From Bryopsis sp. KO-2023 (lineage: Eukaryota; Chlorophyta; Ulvophyceae; Bryopsidales; Bryopsidaceae), in contig BSYQ01000001.1 of NCBI GenBank assembly GCA_030272585.1, positions 6,634,001 through 6,698,000 of the forward strand: a stretch of 64,000 nucleotides of DNA. Reading direction: 5' to 3'. A model generated the notes under the pieces. That model was given only the letters and a program-made list of their open reading frames with translations, had not been told where the DNA came from and did not search any database. Made by a program: the position numbers and the translations under genes. Shown here piece after piece: positions 23,623-35,986 of the stretch (position 1 is its first letter; each line of letters begins with the position of its first letter).

Positions 23623-26456
23623 ATGGCGTCGTTCAACCTTCGTCCTGTCGCAAACCCGGCTCCAGCACTCCCTTTTCCCTCTATCGTCATGCTCACGCAC
23701 CAACAGGGATACGCGTCCCTCCCCCATCTCCATCCCTGCTCCAGTTTTCGCAAGTCGGCGGCGCTCGCCACACCTCGACGTCTTCGATCTACTTCGTCTG
23801 TCGCAAGAAGTCGGCGGGGGAGCGGGCCTCTGACGGATCAGTTACCTTCAGCGTTTCCCTGCCGTGAACATCGCGAACGACGTCGATTGATGGCTTCGCA
23901 AAGCCAGGCGAACGAAGGGAGTGATTTTGGTCCGGAGTTGGCGGATTGGATCTCGTCGAACGGAGGGAGTGTTGGGAACGTGGAAGTCGTCAAGGAATTA
24001 TTCGGGGGATGGGGCCTCAAAGCCACTCAAGAATGCAAGAAGGGCACCGTTTTGATCGACGTTCCCAGTGAGAAAGTTTGACGACTATGTTAGGATACCA
24101 TATGAAGCAGCTTTAGATTTCCTCCTTTTTTTTTGGAGGAAATTCCAAAAACTATCCACTCGAAAATGAAAATAAATTATAACTTCAGGTCCCAAGATTT
24201 GGATCGCCTCTGGAGCAACAGCTCCTATAAAAACTAATTTCTTCACTGAATGTGGAACATAAGCCTTTCAGCATTCATGCATTACCTTTTGAGAATATGA
24301 TGCAAAAATACGAAACATTAAAAAAAAAAAAATCTGCATGTCCCCAAAAATGCTGAAAGAAACTCACCAAGCGATTTTTGTGGACTCAATTTCAATTTCG
24401 ATGTTTTTATTCAGAAAAATGCCAAGTGACGTACGACAAGTCAGCAGATCCCAAGCTTTTGGCTTTGATCGAACAAGTTCCAGAGGAGCTTTGGGGGGGC
24501 AGACTTGCACTGAAACTCATCGGCGAAAGAGCCAAGGGCGATGAGAGTTTCTTTGTTCCCTATTTGAAAAGCTTACCAGTGGGCGTACCTGGCCTGCCGA
24601 TGTTTTATCAGGGGCCCATCTTGAGGGAGCTCCAATACCCACCCCTCATTGAGCAGGTTTGTCGCAGTGCTCTTCACAGCCAGTTCAGAATCTTTTGTTT
24701 CGGAAAGAACAGATTTTCCACTGTGGTTGGACATCGTGCTTCGGGAATTGTTACAAAAATGAGTTTTTTTTTATTCAAAAAAAAGAAATAAATAACACTG
24801 AGGAGCACCCTTCTCACTTGAAATTTGATCGTCTCGCATTTCATCACCTCAGCTTTCCTCTCCAATCATTGTTCTTGTTTTGACTACCACAGTGCTTGCC
24901 TTGCTGATTATCAGCTTTCTGCCCTTTTTTTCAATCAACCGGCATGTTATTCTGCCATTCCGATGAGAGTCGTAGTTCTGAAACTGTTTTCCATCCCTGC
25001 AGTAGGTCAAAAAGCGATGTCGCTGGCTGGTGGATTTCGGAACGAAGCAACTGGCTCCGTTGAAGGGAACGGAACAAGATCCTTTTGGAGGAGTTTCTGT
25101 ATCGGTGGATGGCCTTGGGTGGGGTTTAGGGGTGGTGTCCTCACGGGCATTCCGAACCAGGGGACCCAAAGAGCCAGCTGCGATGCTACCGTTGATCGAC
25201 ATGTGCAATCATAGTTTCGAACCTAATTGCGAAATTGTGGGGTCCAAGGAGGGGACTGCCATGGTGGCCAAAATTGATATTAAAGTGGGTGCTTGAGTTG
25301 TGGTTGAATGATCAATGCAATTTCTCGGTTTTTTTATTTGTGTCAACAACTCTTTGCAACAGCAAGACATCAACTTTTGGCAAAGCTTGCGGACGTGGGT
25401 TTTGTGTTTTCGGAAAACGCAACTTAGCACTTTTTCCATGCCCTTTGGTTTTCACGTTGACAAAGGGAAAAATTGAAACTTGATTGTTCAATTGTCATGC
25501 AGGCAGGGGAGTCTTTCTTTTTGAATTATGGCAACCTTCCAAACGATTTCCTTCTGCTGGACTATGGATTCGTGGTGCCTGTCAACCCCTATGACACGGT
25601 GCAGCTGCGTTTTGACCTGAACATGATCGAGTTGGGCCGTGATATCGGGGGCCTTGCAAAGGCAAAGGTTGGCAAGGGTGGGTGTGGACCAAGATTCAAA
25701 CTTTCTCTTTTTTTTTTTTTTTTTTTGGAGTCTGACAATCATATATGAGGTCAGAGTGGATTTGATGTGCAATGCTGTGTTGGAAGCCGTTCATCAAGTT
25801 TGTAATTTTTTCGCTGTTTCTGGTTTAAATTGTTGCAGGAGTGGGCAAGGATGGATCGATAGAATTGCACGAATGGCAAAAACTGGCGTTGGTTGCATTG
25901 GGCCTCGCTGGCCCAAATGCAGACCTCCAAGTGAACATCGGTGGAAAGTCCACAGTGGACCCCAGGTTTCTCGCTGCATTGCGAATTCTGTTCGTCGACG
26001 ATCGAGCCAAGGTACCCCCTCCCCCCTTTGGTTTTCTTTTTCCTCTTTTTCCTCAGAAGAAAAACCAGAATTGGCTGAACATTTGCAAAATCTGACAAAT
26101 CGATGAGTATTTTCCCTTGTGTTTCGGCTTGACAGATCCGTAATGTTGAGATGGATTCGTTGGGATCATGGGATACCCCCATCGATCCACAAAACGAGGT
26201 GAAAGCTCTCAGAACGCTGGCTGGTATACTGGCGTCGACGTCTGCCCAGTTTCCAACCAAGCTGGAGGATGACCAGGTTCTGATGTCAGGGGGCGAGTTC
26301 GGAGATCCAAACACACCTCTCGTGCTGTCGTTCAGAATAGAGAAAAAGGTGGTGTTGATGCAAGCCATTCAGTTTGTCGGATTGAAGCTGAAGGAGATAG
26401 CGGAAGCAGGGAAAGCATCGAAAAGCAGCCAGGAAAACAAAAAGGGTTTTGGCTGA
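23623..26456 (+). CDS. SET-domain protein methyltransferase, RuBisCO LSMT-like, probably plastid
   Basis: Six exons join in phase to 544 residues: 23623..24067, 24415..24656, 25006..25284, 25503..25677, 25839..26011, 26136..26456. The N-terminal ~85 residues are rich in Ser, Arg, Ala and Pro with almost no acidic residues, like a chloroplast transit peptide. An ATG at 23890 would give a version without it. The SET core contains GGWGLKAT near the start, then MLPLIDMCNHSFEPNC with the NHS motif of the SAM site and FFLNYGNLPND. A C-terminal RuBisCO-substrate-binding-like helical region follows. Members of this family methylate RuBisCO large subunit or other plastid proteins (PTAC14-like), or actin-type substrates for SETD3. 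The actual substrate cannot be read from sequence. A second NHS-type catalytic element is otherwise intact. Confidence 0.88.
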
Positions 26457-27559
26457 GGGCGGATAGTTCACACTTTTGAGTAGCAGGATTTTAGGCTCCG
26501 AAAATTTTGCTGGAATCCTGAGTTTTGGCTCGCATGGAACTTCCATTGACAGGGGAACATATTTCGCTGATATTTGATGGGCAGCGATTTCAGGCAGACA
26601 ATTTTGCGAAAGTTTCTGGTTCGATTCTCTAGTTCCAAACAAGTCCATGCCTCCTTTGCAAAACTGGAAGTGTACCAACACATGCAACATGCCAGGGAGG
26701 ATCAAGAAGGATTCCACCATATGATGCATGCATGCAACCTAAGCGAGAACTCCCATGATGCAGGTCCAAGAAAGGTGTCATTCGAAACTGATGAGATCCA
26801 GGGAGAGAAAAAAATCAAAGTGTTGAGCACGTCCACGTGTTCATACAGGATTTACAGGGCTCAGTAACAGTGATGAGGATATTGCCACAGCATGTACGCA
26901 TAATGCTGCAGAACCGCAACGCACTGGTGGTATTTAGGAGACGAGTCTGGGCCGTGATCATTTCCTGTTGCGATCTCCTTTGCTTGGTGCAAACTGTGTC
27001 TCAATGTGAACCAGAGGAGCGGTGGATCGCTTATTGTGTCTGCCGGTGGGTCAACCCTGACATAACAACACAGCCCAGAATTCGTCCACATCAGAGAGGT
27101 CGATCGCAGAGTGCGAGACGAACGTAGCTCTGAACGATTTCACGAGACGAGAGGACGCGCACTCACACGAGCAATGACACGTACGAGATCACTACAAGTA
27201 ACGCGCACACCATCTACAGTTTCCAACCGTGATCTGTGTGTCTCCTCTCCCAGTTGTTCCTTTCGCTCGGCGCTTCTTTTTGGCGGCGCACGGTGTTTCT
27301 CGTCGGCGAGAAAGTGCGCGCGCGCATCCCAATTTTCCCAGTTACAACCGTGGACGGCGGCGAGAAAAGGCGTCATTCAGTTGCGCCGAACATCCGGTCG
27401 AGTTCTTCAAGTAATGCCCTGGTGACGTGGCGTACTGAAGTTGTACCGTGTGCAGCACTCAAATAGCCCTCCCGAGACGGGTGGCTTCTCAAGAAACCAC
27501 CCAAAGAGACTGAACGACGAGGCTGCCGGCTACCTACCCCCCAAAACGATTCAACGAAT
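26457..27559. other. Intergenic between SET gene and mitochondrial carrier
   Basis: No convincing exon. 26460-27090 is likely 3' UTR and spacer. 27100-27450 is more GC- and CpG-rich (GAGACGAGAGGACGCGCAC and similar), fitting the promoter and 5' UTR of the carrier gene starting at 27560. Confidence 0.45.
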
Positions 27560-30394
27560 ATGGACGCCCTCCACAAAGAAGTGAACACTCGTGATATCTC
27601 AAACTTTCGACAGGTGAGCGTCACCCCCCACACTTTTCCGTTTCCCACTTGCGCCGTATTGTCTTTTTCCTTTTCTGACCCTTGTTCGTTTACGATGTCG
27701 AGCTCGGGGGGAAGGGGTTTGCAGAAACGGAAAACCGCTGGCTCGTTGTTGATATTTTGCTCCACCCCCCCCTCCTGACACATAGTTACCGTACAGTCCA
27801 ATGTTGGGCTTTTTGGGGGTGTGAGAACATGTTCATATCAAATAGTTTGGACTCTTTCTTTCATGATTTCTACTTTGGTGGAGTTTTTCACCTCCACCCC
27901 CCCCTTTCAAGAAAAAACAGAAAAAAAAACTGAGAAGGGAGGAAAAAAAGGGTCTTCGACTGCAAATCGATGTGGTCAAGTTTCGACCCACCGTTCCCCA
28001 GCCCGAAATCGCACTCGTCGACTTCGCGCGTTTTTCACACGATTTAACATTCCGCCTTTTATTCTCGGGCTGGGCTGCTTTCCCTTTTCCCGCGGACAAG
28101 CGGCGAATTATTTTATGGTTCTGAAGTCGAATGTCGCAGGCAGAACCAGCGGCAGAGGTCCACCCACCCAGGGAAGAGGACCGACATCGAACGTGGAAAA
28201 TCCTGGCTGCCGGGGGTGAGCACTTCGTTCTCTGCTTTTTTTTGCTTTTTTTTTTCTTTCGAGTGACTGGAATCCTTTCTCGTTTTGCTCTTTTTCTTGG
28301 GGGTGCATCGTCTGTGGTTATTCTGCCTCCAGCAGCGACTTGCCACGGTGTTGTTTTCCTGAACCAACGGAACGATGTGTGTGAAGTGCTGATATTGTTG
28401 TTTGATGAATGCAGGTCTAGCCGGGGCTGTGAGTCGAACTGCCACGGCTCCAGTCGACCGGCTGAAAATGCTGATGATGATTCAGGACTCGGCCGAGGTG
28501 AAGTCTCTGCGGTGGGGAGTGGCCCGGATGGCCGCAGAAGGTGAGTTGCGAGCATTCAGTTTTCGTGGGAGGTTATTCTGGTTGTTGGTTGAGCTAGTGT
28601 TTCTTGGGTTTGAAAACCATACCATGATGGGCAGAAAGAACCTTCTAGGTTGACATATACACCTGACATAAAACTCAAAAATTTTCCTTTCAAACTTTAG
28701 AAATGACTTCAGGTCATTACTTTTTGCCAAGGGCAGGAGAGACTGTGGCCCAGATTTCCTCAGATTTTAATTTCTGTTTAATTGGGGAACTTCCAACTCC
28801 AGGGCCATCGCATGGAGCTTGTTCAAATTCAGTGAACTAACGAAATCAGAAAAAAAACAGTCTTTCCCCGATTGAATAGCTTGTGAATTTTTTTCCACTC
28901 AATGTTATGGGTGTGGTTTCGATTCCAGGATCGATCCGGTCATACTTCAAGGGGAATGGCACCAATGTGGTGAAAATCGTCCCCGAGACCGCGATCAAAC
29001 TGACCGGCAGCGATCTGCTGAAGCCGTACATGGTCCAGAACCTGGATGATATTCAGCCAGGGGAAAGATTCATGTGCGGCGCACTGGCGGGCGCTGCAGC
29101 TCAGGTATTCCTCATTCAAATATCGATAAGAAAAGCTGTTATTAATGAGATGTTGATTTTGGAAAAGTGTGCGAAATATATATGCTGAGTTTGTGGTGAG
29201 AAATTTGCGGGGTTTTGTTTCAGTTTACCATCTACCCGATGGAGCTGATCCGGACGCGGCTGGCGATTTGTGAAACCGGCAAGTACAAGGGGATCATAGA
29301 CGCCGCCGGGCAAATCTTGAGGCAGGAGGGGTGGAGGGCGTTTTACCGGGGAATGACCCCAGCAATGGTAAACTTGGATTCTGTCTTGTCCTCACTAAAA
29401 TCGCAATAGAGCAACATCCATTCCTTAGGTCCGACTCTGAAAAATGAGAAATTGTTCAGCTTCGAACAATATAGATCTCTCTGTATATATATTCGAGCTG
29501 AAATTAGTTCACACGAATCCAACCCTTGGATTCGTGTGAAACCCTTTCACGGAAATGTGTTATAGGCTGACTAAAGGAACACACACCGTATAGTCATGAT
29601 GTTCATATCTAGCTCTCTACCAATCTATATAAATATTCACAAGAAAGACACCAAGAGGCTGTGTTGAATGGTGTAGATTGGCATCTTGCCATATGCGGGG
29701 GTGGACATCGCTACGTTCGAGATCATGATGGAGGACTTGAACGAGCGATACGAGGGGGATGTCCCAGCCCCTCTGATCCTGGCGACGGGCATGTGCTCAT
29801 CAACCTGTGCACAGCTCGTGTCCTTCCCTCTGGCGCTTGTCCGGACTCGACTCCAGGTAACGCGAACGCTTTTTTCAGCCCTGCTCCGATCAGACTAAAA
29901 TTCATGGTCAGGAGCATTACGAGATATTGATCTGGCCGGTGTGTGTGTTGACCTCAGGCTCAGGGCATTGGGGGGACCACGAGGAAATACTCCGGAATGG
30001 CGGATGTCGTCCGGAAAACCCTTGCCAAGGAAGGGATCAGAGGTTTCTACAAGGTGTGGTTCGATTGGAAATAGAACTCAATAACGGGATTTAATGTACG
30101 TCTGACAGGAGGAGTAACAGCATGAAAGTAGCCCAGTTTTTAAATATTCACTTTGTTTTTCAATGAGAATCACCTCTGCTACCCTGATTTTCCTTCTGGA
30201 TGGTTCAATTCCGGTCGTCTGTTTGAATGGGAGATTCCTCCAGTGTCTGTGGATTGATTCTGAGTGTTCTTCTGGGTGATATGGTTTGACAGGGGCTGCT
30301 TCCCAACATGATCAAGGTGGCTCCTGCTGCCGGGATCAGTTGGTTCGTGTTCGACAAGACGAAGCGGCTCCTTGGGCTCAACGGGCGGTATTGA
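27560..30394 (+). CDS. Mitochondrial carrier, ATP-Mg/phosphate type (SLC25A24-like), short form
   Basis: Eight exons join in phase to 317 residues: 27560..27613, 28140..28215, 28415..28540, 28929..29104, 29224..29367, 29677..29856, 29958..30053, 30293..30394. Three carrier repeats are present. Their first-helix signatures are PVDRLK, PMELIRTR and PLALVRTR; the last, with Ala instead of the acidic residue, is characteristic of SCaMC/APC carriers that exchange ATP-Mg for phosphate across the inner membrane. Repeat ends FYRGMTP and FYKGLLPNMIKVAPAAGIS also fit. SCaMC proteins normally carry N-terminal EF-hands; here only about 40 residues precede the first helix and they contain no EF-hand, so this is a calcium-independent short form or a related adenine-nucleotide carrier. 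The first two exon joins are phase-consistent but less certain than the rest. Confidence 0.88.
29508..29540. repeat. Perfect 15-bp hairpin in carrier intron
   Basis: TTCACACGAATCCAA (29508-29522) is followed after a 3-base CCC loop by its exact reverse complement (29526-29540). It lies in the intron between the fifth and sixth carrier exons. It could be a small insertion, a structured intronic element, or a remnant foldback. Confidence 0.85.
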
Positions 30395-33163
30395 CGGCAT
30401 GTCTGTCTGACATGGATGCCATGCATTCAGACATGCCAGGAAATCAGAGGTGGTGTGTTCCATATAGGGAGAAAAAAACAAAGCGGACACACCGAGTCAA
30501 TACATGAGGTCAATGACCGGAAGTGGATGGAGAGCCAGCCTGTCTGTCCCTTAGGATAGGATTCCTGGCTACTTGTTTTCAGGGATTTAGAAAAAAAAAG
30601 AAAAGAAGAAAAAGAAAGAGTGGCACTATAAGTTCTTTTGCCAAGCCGATTTCGTCAGATGCGTATTGTTGTTTGAATCTCTGCCCCCCTCCTTCCCCCC
30701 CCCCCACACTTCTCGTTTGCATTTCCTTCCTCCCCCCCCAAATTCTTTTCCACCTCGACCCTTATGTTTGATTCGGTTGTTTTTCGATTTAATTTGCCTC
30801 TGATATTTCAAAAAGAGCTGGTGGGGGAAGAAAGGCACGGCATTGAGAAAAGGAAAATCAATAACACAATGAATGCTGTGATTGATGATATTTGATTCGA
30901 TAAAAAAAGGAAGGAGGAAGGAAGGTGGGGGGAGAAAGAGGGGGTGTTTTGTCATGGTGGATGGATGGATCGAGTGAAATCGGCTTGTGAAATTTCGTGT
31001 TTTCCCTGTTGGGAATAGGGATTCAAAAAAGCAAAGAGATTACATTTTGTTGGGGGGGATATATTCCGAGGATAATTAAAAAAACAAAAAAAAGAAAGGC
31101 ACTGTCAAATGAGAAAGCAATCAATGCTAGGTTATTACGGTGGAGTCTGTCGGAAAATGGATAATTTGGTGCAAAAAGAAAAAAAACAAAACAGAGAGAG
31201 TGGCTGGGGCAAGGGGCGGGCAAGGTAGTCAGGTAGCGAAACATTTTAAGGAGAAAAAAATCGAGAAGGGAAAAACAACAACAGATGATTCGTCAGTTGG
31301 TTTCTGAAAAAAAATCAAAAAAGTGATATGAGAGGGAGGTGAGGAAGAGGGGGGCGGGGCGAACGGGAGTTAGAGAGAAGGGAGATAAAAAATAGATTAA
31401 CTCGAAAAACAAAAATTGCAAAAACAGAAAAATTGAATGATATCGAAAGTTCAATGGGGGTCGCTTCGCGTGCCTGACTTCACACCATTCGATATGCTGT
31501 TGAGCCCAGCTAGACCTTGTTCGTTTTGTTTTTTTTTTTCTTTTTTTTAATTTTCCCCTCTTTCTTTGAAGATATTCGGCTTTGATAAACGGATGAGTGG
31601 ACGTTGGGAGGATTACATAACAAAGACTTTTTTAACGTTTCGGATGGAGGGGAGTCCATTTGTTGTTGAAAGAGAAGGAACCAACGGGGGAGGGGGGCGA
31701 GTTTTGAAAGGGAGGGAGGGGATGGAAAGGAAAAGCTGGGTTATATTTGGTTGGGTCTTGAGTTGTTGCAAAGTTTGAAGAGAGAAAAAAGCTGAGCTAT
31801 GAAATGGAGAACTTCATAAAAATGACTGCGGAGAGTTTTGGTGGGTTTTTTTTTCTTTTCTTCTAAAGACCAAGGGAAAAATGGAGGGAACCAAAAGTTG
31901 CCAACCCATAGTGAAAATTCAAGGCAAAATTCTTGGGGGGGGACTCGTTGGAAGAACAAGGGGGGGGGAATTGGCTCGTTGGATTTGATTATGGAGGATC
32001 ATGTGGGGACTGTCGATTTGCTGAATCTGTTTGGAAGAATTTTTTTTTCAAATATTTGATTTGATTTTTTTTTATATGCAGAGCGATCGATGTGGATTGT
32101 AGGGGACACTTATGGAATGATGAGCTTTTTTCCCTTTTCTCTGAATGGGTTCCCTTGTGTGCGTTGACTGTCAGTTGGTGTTTTTTATTTCTTTTTTGTT
32201 TTATGATATGTGGGAAGGCCCATCAAGGGAAAGGGAGGGGGGAAAGGTGGGGTTTTGGAAAAGGGAGGAAAAATATCACTCAAACAGGAGGTCCAAAAAA
32301 AAAAGAAAAACAAATACAACAAGATAAGAAGATAATTTTACAGACAGAAACGGAAAGAAACAAAAAGTTTCGCATTGTAGTAGTCACCATTTTCTTTTAT
32401 TTTTCCTTTGATATTGCTTCTGGTGGGGGGATTTCTTTCGGGATGCTTGTCAGTTTCCCCAGGTTTTCAACAAATCAGAGATGGGGTCTGACTCGCCATC
32501 AAGCGAACACACCTCTGATTTTGTTTTTTACCCTTAGTTTTTATAATTCTATGATTTAGTTTTTATTTTGTTTATTTTCATTTCAGGAAGTTGTGCATGT
32601 GGGCTTTGCCTAATAATGGGAGGCGGGTTGGTAGTGTTTTTTTTTTTCTTGTCAATGAAAATTTGAACCAGATGTACGAGATCATTAACTCTGAAATCGA
32701 AATGATGCTCCGGCCGCAGTTCTGTGCTCTCTGATCGCTTAGGAAACATCAGATGATATATAATACAATACAATACAGGTGATTGTATGTATGTCAGACA
32801 TATGTCACAAATGCATCAACACTGATTCCTTCAATAATCTTCCTACAAACCCCTCCAAACAGCCAGAGTGGAAATATGCAAATCAATCTGTTTACACCCC
32901 CCACCTGTTCACCACATCATCCCACCCTGACTCTTATCGTACACTGAGTCACTGTGCGACTGCTTTTCAATTCTGCATGCATTGGTGAGGAAATAGTGGC
33001 AGCTGTTTCAGAATGAACTCTGAATGACTATTTTGATAATTTTGCTTTTTTTCCCCAAGGAGTGCACGTATCTATCACAACAAGCACTGCTGATTCAGTC
33101 CTTTAGATTCATTCCATCCAAGGATTGTGCTGATTGTTCCGGCCCTACTAATTCTGAAAATGT
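30395..33163. other. Gene-free, purine-rich region
   Basis: About 2.8 kb between the carrier stop and the RPC19 stop (opposite strand). From about 30580 to 32560 the plus strand is dominated by A and G runs such as GGAAGGAGGAAGGAAGG (about 30905) and AAAGGGAGGGGGGAAAGG (about 32230), with T runs and few C. No frame resembles a known protein. A hairpin-capable segment sits at about 32480-32520 (CAAATCAGAG...CTCTGATTTTG). It could include a long 3' UTR or non-coding RNA. Confidence 0.5.
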
Positions 33164-34050
33164 CTAGTCACTCATATCATCATCATCATCGTCATCATCG
33201 TCATTATTGTCGTTATCCTTGTCGCTATTTTCATCGCTGCCGTCTTCCGACTCCTCTTTCACATCCATTTGACCGCTTGCCTGTCCATAAGCCTCCACAC
33301 CAGATTTATACTCCTCCTTGACGTGCTCACACACCTTCCTGAGTTCCAATGCTGCCTTCTTCAAGGCTTGTTTCGCTGTTATTCGACCTATCCCCAAACA
33401 CATGCATTCAAGGATCCACACACACAAACAGAGGAGGAATGGCATTTTTTGCCATCCTGGTTTTTTCATGAGCGTTTCAAAGGCTTGGAGCTGAGTGTTG
33501 GAAGGAGGTGGGTAAAACTGGAAAATAAAAAAGCAAGGGTGTGCAGTACCTGTGGTCTGGATTCTCATGTTGATGAGATCCTCGCTGGGATGCGGAGCAC
33601 TGTAGCCACAGAACTCCACTTCCGGGCTGCAAAGAAAAAAAAGGGGACAACTCAAAGAATAAAAAATGGGCTCAGAAAACAACTCAGAAGAGCAGCTTCC
33701 TAACATAAATATGCCGCAACAAAATATGAGCCCAGCCATCTTTGTCAGAAAAAAAAAATCGTATCTTCGCCATCAGATTATTCAACTTAAAAAAACCCCG
33801 CAAAGCCAATCAAATTGGATCATTGTCTCCTCTGGATTCTCAGTTTCCTTGATCGAGAGCCTTCTCTTGATCCACATTTCTAAATGTTTCTTTTTTCCTC
33901 TTCAGGAGCATATGATCATCAGCCTCACTTTCGATTCAGGATCCATCTCAGAGAATTTGCAAGCGTGTAGTCTTCGCCCATCAGAGTGAAAGTTCCACCG
34001 CTGCCTCCTTTCGCAGAACTCTTTTTCGAGGGACCTCCCTCCGCCGCCAT
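33164..34050 (-). CDS. POLR1D: RNA polymerase I and III common subunit AC19 (RPC19)
   Basis: AC19 pairs with AC40 in the assembly platform of RNA polymerases I and III in the nucleus. Three exons join in phase to 140 residues: 34050..33929, 33626..33550, 33387..33164. The RPB11/AC19 fold signatures are clear: GGTFTLMGEDYTLANSLRWI, then NPEVEFCGYSAPHPSEDLI and INMRIQTTGR, followed by a long helix ALELRKVCEHVKEEY. The length is close to the 133-residue human subunit. The C-terminus is a strongly acidic tail with nine consecutive Asp before MSD-stop, encoded by a (CAT)n tract near 33175-33200. The gene is divergent from IF-3, with only 265 bp between start codons. Confidence 0.93.
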
Positions 34051-34315
34051 TACAAACCAAGACAAAAAATCAAATGGGAAAAAACACGACGAATTTGAGC
34101 AGAGGTCGGCAAAAAAAAACACTCTTTCTGTGCCCGAAATCAACGAAATCATTACAGATATTTGTACGGCTTGGATGTTTATTTCAAAATCGCCCCACCT
34201 CCCAATCTGCTTTTCCTCCCGTCTTTTTCTCTCGTCTAAGCTAGCGAATTTTTTATTCGCAGCGAACGTCCGTTAACATATCCCCATCTGTGTGTTTTCG
34301 GGACTGGGCGCTCAT
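34051..34315. promoter_or_regulatory. Bidirectional promoter region RPC19 / IF-3
   Basis: Only 265 bp separate the divergent ATGs at 34050 and 34316, so both promoters and 5' UTRs must lie here or overlap. No TATA-like or other defined motif is asserted. Confidence 0.5.
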
Positions 34316-35986
34316 ATGCTACCTTGCACCACCATCCCAACGCATGGCTGCGGCCAAATGCGCGTTTCACAGGGCGTTCCAGCGCGGGCGCCCATCATGC
34401 GCATGAGCAGTCAAAAATTGAGACAACCGAATGCTGGACGCAACAGGCTCTCTTCGATTTTGGTGGTAAGTGTGAGGTTTTAAAAAAAATCCTTCCATTT
34501 TGCCTGGGGGCAGAGTTCACTTTTAGACAAGGGTTTGGTGACATGCAGGAAGATGGGGCTGTTCAGATTACCATCTCTCCGTCTATAATATCTTGCAGAA
34601 AAAGAAAAGAAAAAAATGACTTTTCATTACTGATGTGCTTGTGATGCCTTCTTACATGGATTGATGGAAAGAAATTATTTTTCATGATGGATAGAATGTG
34701 GATGTTCGACCGAACTCCTCTGCAATTCTTTTTTTTCTTCTTTTTTTCTTTCCCACTTTCACCAAGAAATGGAAATTATGTCATTTGCATGGACATGATG
34801 AGAAGGGTTTTTTTTCCAGTTTCTTATTTAAAATTAGAGGGGTCGTGAAAAGGGTTTTCAAAACGTGCTCATGATTTCAATAGTTGTGATTAGGTGGGTG
34901 CAGGAGGAAATTTTCGGCCCTACAGACCTGGCCCCAAAGGCCCAAGAGGTCGTAGGCCCAACCAACCCAATTCAAACCGCAAGAATCCAATCAATGAAGA
35001 AATTAGGTACAGATCCCTGTCTCTCTGCTGCTTCATTTTTTGCACCTGAAATTAATTTTTTTTTGGTCGAATATGGCAGTAATGGGAACGCTTTTAATCT
35101 GAGCCGGAATGATGTGGGCTTATACCAATTTTTCGTGGAGAATTTTTTTTTTGCTAAAAAATTGTGTCCTTATGGCTTTGGTCTTTTTGCTTTTCTGTTG
35201 ATGATCTCATTGCCAAGTCTTGGATAAAAATGTAGAGTAATTAGTGACGCAATCTAAATCCTGCTGTGAACCCACGATGGACAGACTTAGTTGTTGACAT
35301 TTTTTTTCTCTTTTTTTGGTGTTTTTTTGTGGTAATATGAAAGGGTGCCTGAGGTTCGGTTATTGGACAAGGACAAGAGCATGCTTGGAGTGGTGAAAAG
35401 GAACGAGGCGTTGCTTCAGGCGAAAGCCCAAGGGGTGGATCTGGTGTTGATCTCCAGCACCGCCGACCCGCCCCTGTGCCGACTCGTGGACTACAGCAAG
35501 TTCAAATATGAGCAAGAAAAAGAGCAAAGAGAGGCGCGAAAGAAACAAAGGGCCGCAAGGTAACTTTTCCTTTGTTTCAAAGAGACGAGGTTTCCCTTTT
35601 CTATTTTTGGAAAGCACTCATTCTATTGTTGGAATTATCGTTGGTATTTGTTTCGTACTCTTTGGAGCAGTACACATATTTTGTTGTTTATGTTTTTTTT
35701 GCTGCCGATTTTTTTCAACAGGATAGACACCAAGGAATTGAAGATGCGCCCCGCCACCGATGTGCACGACTATCAGGTTCGATTACGAAAAGCAGTTGCG
35801 GAAATTGCCAAGGGAAATCACATAAAAGCAGTGGTGACTTTCAGAGGAAGAGAGATGGCGTTCAAAGACCAAGGGAAGGATTTGCTGAATCGATTTATCG
35901 GCGATTTGGGCGAAACTGTGGTGGTGGAAAGGGGCATGCGGATGGAAGGGCGGAACATGTCTGTAATTGTGAAACCCAACAAATAG
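34316..35986 (+). CDS. infC: Translation initiation factor IF-3, organellar (probably plastid)
   Basis: IF-3 binds the small ribosomal subunit and checks start-codon pairing in bacterial-type translation. Four exons join in phase to 247 residues: 34316..34465, 34894..35006, 35344..35559, 35722..35986. Residues 1-50 are basic, Ser/Arg-rich and lack acidic residues, like a transit peptide. A Gly/Pro/Arg-rich linker (residues about 51-75) follows, then the N-domain start NPINEEIRVPEVRLLDKD. Next come SSTADPPLCRLVDYSKFKYE, the linker helix EQREARKKQR, and the C-domain KELKMRPATDVHDYQVRLRK with VTFRGREMAF. The ending VIVKPNK is typical. The DPPLCRLVDYSK stretch resembles chloroplast IF-3 more than mitochondrial forms, as I recall them. 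The exon-2 acceptor at 34893 was chosen because it alone keeps the reading frame from the first ATG. Confidence 0.9.

Noticed and set aside
26610..26635. Possible tRNA T-arm (GGTTCGATTC)
   Set aside because: No matching acceptor stem, anticodon arm or D arm in the flanks; similar short matches near 30059 and 35776 are also isolated.
27833..28555. 240-codon minus-strand frame
   Set aside because: It runs across exons and introns of the carrier on the other strand and is low-complexity Ser/Arg/Lys-rich without any family signature.
31000..32560. Gly/Arg/Lys-rich frames in the purine-rich region
   Set aside because: They follow from G and A runs, lack splice structure and any domain resemblance.
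34324..34466. IF-3 first exon read in the frame giving HHHPNAWLRPN
   Set aside because: That frame has no ATG before an upstream stop. Using acceptor 34893 instead lets ATG 34316 in the neighbouring frame join the IF-3 body in phase.
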